A stretch of 64,000 bases of DNA from CADEED01 sp035765415 (lineage in GTDB: Bacteria; Pseudomonadota; Gammaproteobacteria; Steroidobacterales; Steroidobacteraceae). The stretch spans positions 12,803 to 76,802 of the forward strand of contig DASTXR010000073.1 in NCBI GenBank assembly GCA_035765415.1, given 5' to 3'. Shown piece after piece: positions 59,683 through 64,000 of the stretch; the first letter of the stretch is position 1, and the number at the start of each line of letters is the position of its first letter. The position numbers and the translations under genes were made by a program. The notes under the pieces are model-generated. The model worked only from the letters and a program-made list of their open reading frames with translations, was not told the origin of the DNA and did not search any database.

Positions 59683-60981
59683 CTATTTATTGGTCCCTTT
59701 CTGGGTCCCCTCCGCGTCCTCGGGCAGGTTCGCGGCGACCAGGCCGGCGCCGTAAATGTCATCGCGTCCGCGCGGACCGAGATCGAGCGCCTGCGATGTG
59801 AGCGCTGCGAGCGCGTTTGCGCCGGCCACCGGATCCGGTTCGGCCAGCGCGCGTGCGAGCAGCCCCGCGACGAGCGGAGCGGCGAACGAAGTACCACGCA
59901 CTTCCTTGTACCCCGTGGCGTCGGTGGCGTCCGCCGCGCGCAAGTCCGCGCCGGGTGCGGCGAGTGCGAGATGCCTGCCGCGGCAGGCCTCTAACAACAC
60001 GCGATGTTTGTCGTCGACCGCGGTCACGCCGATGACGTCCGCATACGCGGCCGGGTAGAGCGGCGGCGCGGCGGGACCGTCATTGCCGACCGCCGCGACG
60101 ATCAGGTGACCGCGTCCGTTCAGCACCTTCACGGCGCGCTCGAGCAGCGCATTGCGCGGACCCACGAGGCTCACGTTGATCACCGCGACGCGTTCCTTCG
60201 CCATCCAGCCGAGCGCGGCCGCGACCGCCTCCACGGCGCCGCCTGTCGGCAAGCCGCAGTACACGTCCGCGGCAAACAACTCCGCATGCGGCGCTGCGCC
60301 CTGGAAATCCGTCGTGGATCCGGCGATCAGTGAGGCCACGGCCGTACCGTGCACGCTCGGAACGGGATTGCCGTCGCAGCCGAACTGGTGAACCACGCCG
60401 GCGCGAAGCGCGATGTGTGTCGCTTCGACTCCGCCATCGATGAGCCCGACGCGATTGCGCACGGCACCGCCGGGCGGCGCGGGGTTCGCGGACGCATTGG
60501 TGGTGGTGGCGGCTCCGACCTCACCCACGTCCAGGTAGATATGGTTGTACTCGTACGTGCCGTCCGGATCGAGCTTGCGCAGCCGTTTCAGCCCGCGCGT
60601 CGCGCTCCAGCCTTCGGGCGTCTGCAACACCGTGATCTTCACACCGAGCTCCGCCATCTCCCGCGTGCGCAGCACGTTGAACCGCGCCTTGCGCGCATTC
60701 GCCAGCGCGGCGTCGGTCACGTCGATGGCGATGACTTCGGCGCGCACCACCAGGTCGCCGCGTGGGTCGCGATCGAGTTGGGCGCGATGCTCGTTCAGCA
60801 GCCGCTCGGCGCGCAGCGCACGCGCGCCGGTGATTTCGCGCAGAGTGCCACCGATGCCGCGCGTGACCTCGGGCAATACTCCGCCCGGAAGCTGCGGAAT
60901 CTGCGGAAGCTGCACCTGCGGCAACTGTGCCGAGGCCGAAAGGGTGATCAAACCCGCGAATATGAATGCTCGTGCACGCAC
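59683..60981 (-). CDS. secreted S8 serine peptidase divergent from the ECF operon
   Basis: A 432-residue subtilase with signal peptide (1-19) and an N-terminal pro-region that begins with a QLPQVQLPQIPQLPGG repeat. The triad is Asp in VGLIDGGVEATH, His in SVHGTAVASLIAG and Ser in GTSFAAPLVAGLL; the oxyanion Asn is in AAVGNDGPAAPP. The pro-region (about 20-150) has an R/K-rich part. It is divergent from the ECF sigma/anti-sigma operon with 43 bases between starts, so the two may share a control region. Confidence 0.9.
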   Translation of the reverse strand: MRARAFIFAGLITLSASAQLPQVQLPQIPQLPGGVLPEVTRGIGGTLREITGARALRAERLLNEHRAQLDRDPRGDLVVRAEVIAIDVTDAALANARKARFNVLRTREMAELGVKITVLQTPEGWSATRGLKRLRKLDPDGTYEYNHIYLDVGEVGAATTTNASANPAPPGGAVRNRVGLIDGGVEATHIALRAGVVHQFGCDGNPVPSVHGTAVASLIAGSTTDFQGAAPHAELFAADVYCGLPTGGAVEAVAAALGWMAKERVAVINVSLVGPRNALLERAVKVLNGRGHLIVAAVGNDGPAAPPLYPAAYADVIGVTAVDDKHRVLLEACRGRHLALAAPGADLRAADATDATGYKEVRGTSFAAPLVAGLLARALAEPDPVAGANALAALTSQALDLGPRGRDDIYGAGLVAANLPEDAEGTQKGTNK

Positions 60982-61024
60982 GGAAGGATTTCACCTCGCC
61001 AGACGTATCATTCAACATGAAACC

Positions 61025-61534
61025 ATGACGGATACGCCGGAGGAAATCAGTGAACGCCTCGTCGAGCTGCTGCCGCGGCTGCGCCGCTTCGCGCGCTCGT
61101 TGTCGCGCAACCAGCACGACGCCGACGATCTCGTGCAGTCGGTGGTCGAACGCGCCTGGCGGCATCTCGGTCAGCTCAGGCCCGGCGCGAGTCTCGCGAG
61201 CTGGATGTTCGGCATCATGAAGAACGCCTGGGTGGACAATCTGCGCGCCAGGCAGCGCCGCGCTGAAGTCGCGTTGCCCGAGGACAGCGGTGAACATCCG
61301 GCCGTGTCGCCGGTCGATACCAGTACGAGTCTCTGGTCGGTGTCGGAGGCGATGGACAAACTACCGGAGGAACAGCGGCTCGCGGTGGCGCTGGTGCTGG
61401 TGGAAGGCATGTCGTACAAGGAGGCGGCGCAAGTGCTGGAAATTCCGATCGGCACGCTCACCAGCCGGCTGGCGCGCGGGCGCGCGGCGCTGGCCGCCAC
61501 GCTCTTGGGCGATGACGGGGGAAATCCCGCGTGA
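61025..61534 (+). CDS. ECF RNA polymerase sigma factor
   Basis: A 169-residue ECF sigma factor. Region 2 is LRRFARSLSRNQHDADDLVQSVVERAWRHLGQL followed by SWMFGIMKNAWVDNLRAR. Region 4 is DKLPEEQRLAVALVLVEGMSYKEAAQVLEIPIGTLTSRLARGRAAL. Its stop overlaps the GTG of the anti-sigma gene (GTGA). Divergent from the subtilase gene. Confidence 0.92.
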   Translation: MTDTPEEISERLVELLPRLRRFARSLSRNQHDADDLVQSVVERAWRHLGQLRPGASLASWMFGIMKNAWVDNLRARQRRAEVALPEDSGEHPAVSPVDTSTSLWSVSEAMDKLPEEQRLAVALVLVEGMSYKEAAQVLEIPIGTLTSRLARGRAALAATLLGDDGGNPA

Positions 61535-62277
61535 AATACGACGATGAAACCCTGATGGCTTATGCAGATGGCGAGCTCGACGCGACGCTGCGCGCCGAAA
61601 TCTCCACGGCCATGGAAAACGACCCGGTATTGGCGCGGCGTGTCGAACATCAACGCGCACTGCGAGCCAGGGTCGCCGGCGCATTCGCGAAGGTTCTGGA
61701 CGAACCGCTTCCGGAGCGGCTCCTGGACGCGGTGCGCAACAGACCGGCGCCGGGCTCCGCGGCGGATCGCGGCAAGGTGCTGCAGTTCCCCGCGCGCGCC
61801 TCGCGCCCGCCGACCGCGCCGTGGCGTGCTCGCGAGTGGGTTGCCATGGCCGCGAGCCTCGTGCTCGGTGTGTTGCTGTCGTGGCGGATTTTTTCGCCGG
61901 CGGACTCCGAAGTGATGGTGGCTCGCGGAGATGCGCTGGTGGCGCGCGGCGCATTGGCGAATGCGCTCGACACGCAGCTTGCCAGTGAACAGCGCGGCGA
62001 AGAGACGGTGCTGATCGGCCTGACTTTCAAGGCGAATGATGGCAACTACTGCCGCAGCTTCACGCTGCGAGCGACGCGAACCGCCGGCCTTGCCTGCCGC
62101 GCGGGGCCCGATTGGCAGGTGACAGCCACGGACACTATCCCCGCGTCCGGCCAGATGCAGCAGGCAAGCTCGGTGCTGCCGCCGGCGATCGTGCAGGCCA
62201 TCGAATCGCGTGCCGGAGGAGACGCCCTGGACGCCGAAGCCGAGCGCGGCGCGCAGCGCAGCGGCTGGAAGCCCTGA
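61531..62277 (+). CDS. membrane anti-sigma factor
   Basis: A 248-residue protein. The N-terminus DDETLMAYADGELDATLRAEISTAMENDP has the standard anti-sigma helix pattern, though without a zinc HCC set. One membrane segment follows (about 108-126, WVAMAASLVLGVLLSWRIF). The periplasmic domain has two Cys (NYCRSF, LACRAG) that could form a disulfide. GTG 61531 overlaps the sigma stop. It likely holds the sigma factor until a periplasmic signal arrives. Confidence 0.87.
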   Translation: MKYDDETLMAYADGELDATLRAEISTAMENDPVLARRVEHQRALRARVAGAFAKVLDEPLPERLLDAVRNRPAPGSAADRGKVLQFPARASRPPTAPWRAREWVAMAASLVLGVLLSWRIFSPADSEVMVARGDALVARGALANALDTQLASEQRGEETVLIGLTFKANDGNYCRSFTLRATRTAGLACRAGPDWQVTATDTIPASGQMQQASSVLPPAIVQAIESRAGGDALDAEAERGAQRSGWKP

Positions 62278-62289
62278 GCCGGCAGGCTG

Positions 62290-64000
<1,711 letters not shown>

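Overview
The window is about two-thirds G+C, tightly packed, and reads as chromosomal core from a gammaproteobacterium. Three things point to the Xanthomonadales/Steroidobacterales side: the divergent block LysM-dprA-smg-topA / def-fmt-rsmB-DUF4390-ntrY-ntrX, a FadE-type acyl-CoA dehydrogenase, and a ytr locus whose operator has the spacing reported for Xanthomonas YtrA. This placement is inference. No tRNA, rRNA, CRISPR array, prophage or insertion sequence was seen, and no gap without a gene exceeds 300 bases.

Layout. 1-1.6 kb: a partial hypothetical gene, a GNAT acetyltransferase and a secreted rhodanese. 1.7-10.5 kb (mostly minus): gspB-gspA, dinB, three DUF-family envelope proteins and fadE. 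10.6-13.9 kb: a methyltransferase, mdh and an ECF sigma operon. 14.0-16.5 kb: ytr-type operon (operator, 52-residue protein, GntR/YtrA regulator, ABC ATPase, permease). 16.5-20 kb: Mla-like lipid transport operon (STAS-MlaE, MlaF, MCE protein, lipoprotein), every junction overlapping. 20-31.2 kb: phospholipase-D-like protein, ABC-F ATPase, orphan secretin N-domain protein, two tandem secreted paralogs, a GGDEF/EAL protein, an M15 peptidase and an HD hydrolase. 31.4-35.1 kb: aroE-prlC-xthA, all overlapping. 35.2-38.3 kb: a second ECF sigma/anti-sigma pair, rlmJ, a secreted protein and a DUF1203 protein. 38.3-41.6 kb: a large secreted subtilase. 41.8-54.6 kb: the conserved topA to ntrX block. 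54.7-58.2 kb: a CapA-like lipoprotein, an FtsN-like SPOR protein and argS. 58.3-64 kb: an EF-hand protein, a Gly-rich secreted protein, a second subtilase divergent from a third ECF sigma/anti-sigma pair, and priA (cut by the window end).

Most notable signals. (1) Three short hairpin elements share a 19-nt arm of the form GGGG(A/T)C...TTCC. Each sits at a gene 3' end and supplies the stop codon; one adds an apparent 8-residue tail to XthA and another is a 31-bp perfect palindrome ending both ntrX and capA. (2) A GGTG-N16-CACC operator overlaps a good promoter before a small membrane-protein gene and a YtrA regulator. (3) The words TTGTTAG and GTAGTTAG recur far more often than base composition predicts. 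(4) The SPOR gene after argS has no ATG, GTG or TTG start but has a CTG eight bases after AGGAG. (5) NtrX has a degraded AAA+ ATPase and no GAFTGA loop. (6) A subtilase gene faces an ECF sigma/anti-sigma operon across 43 bases.
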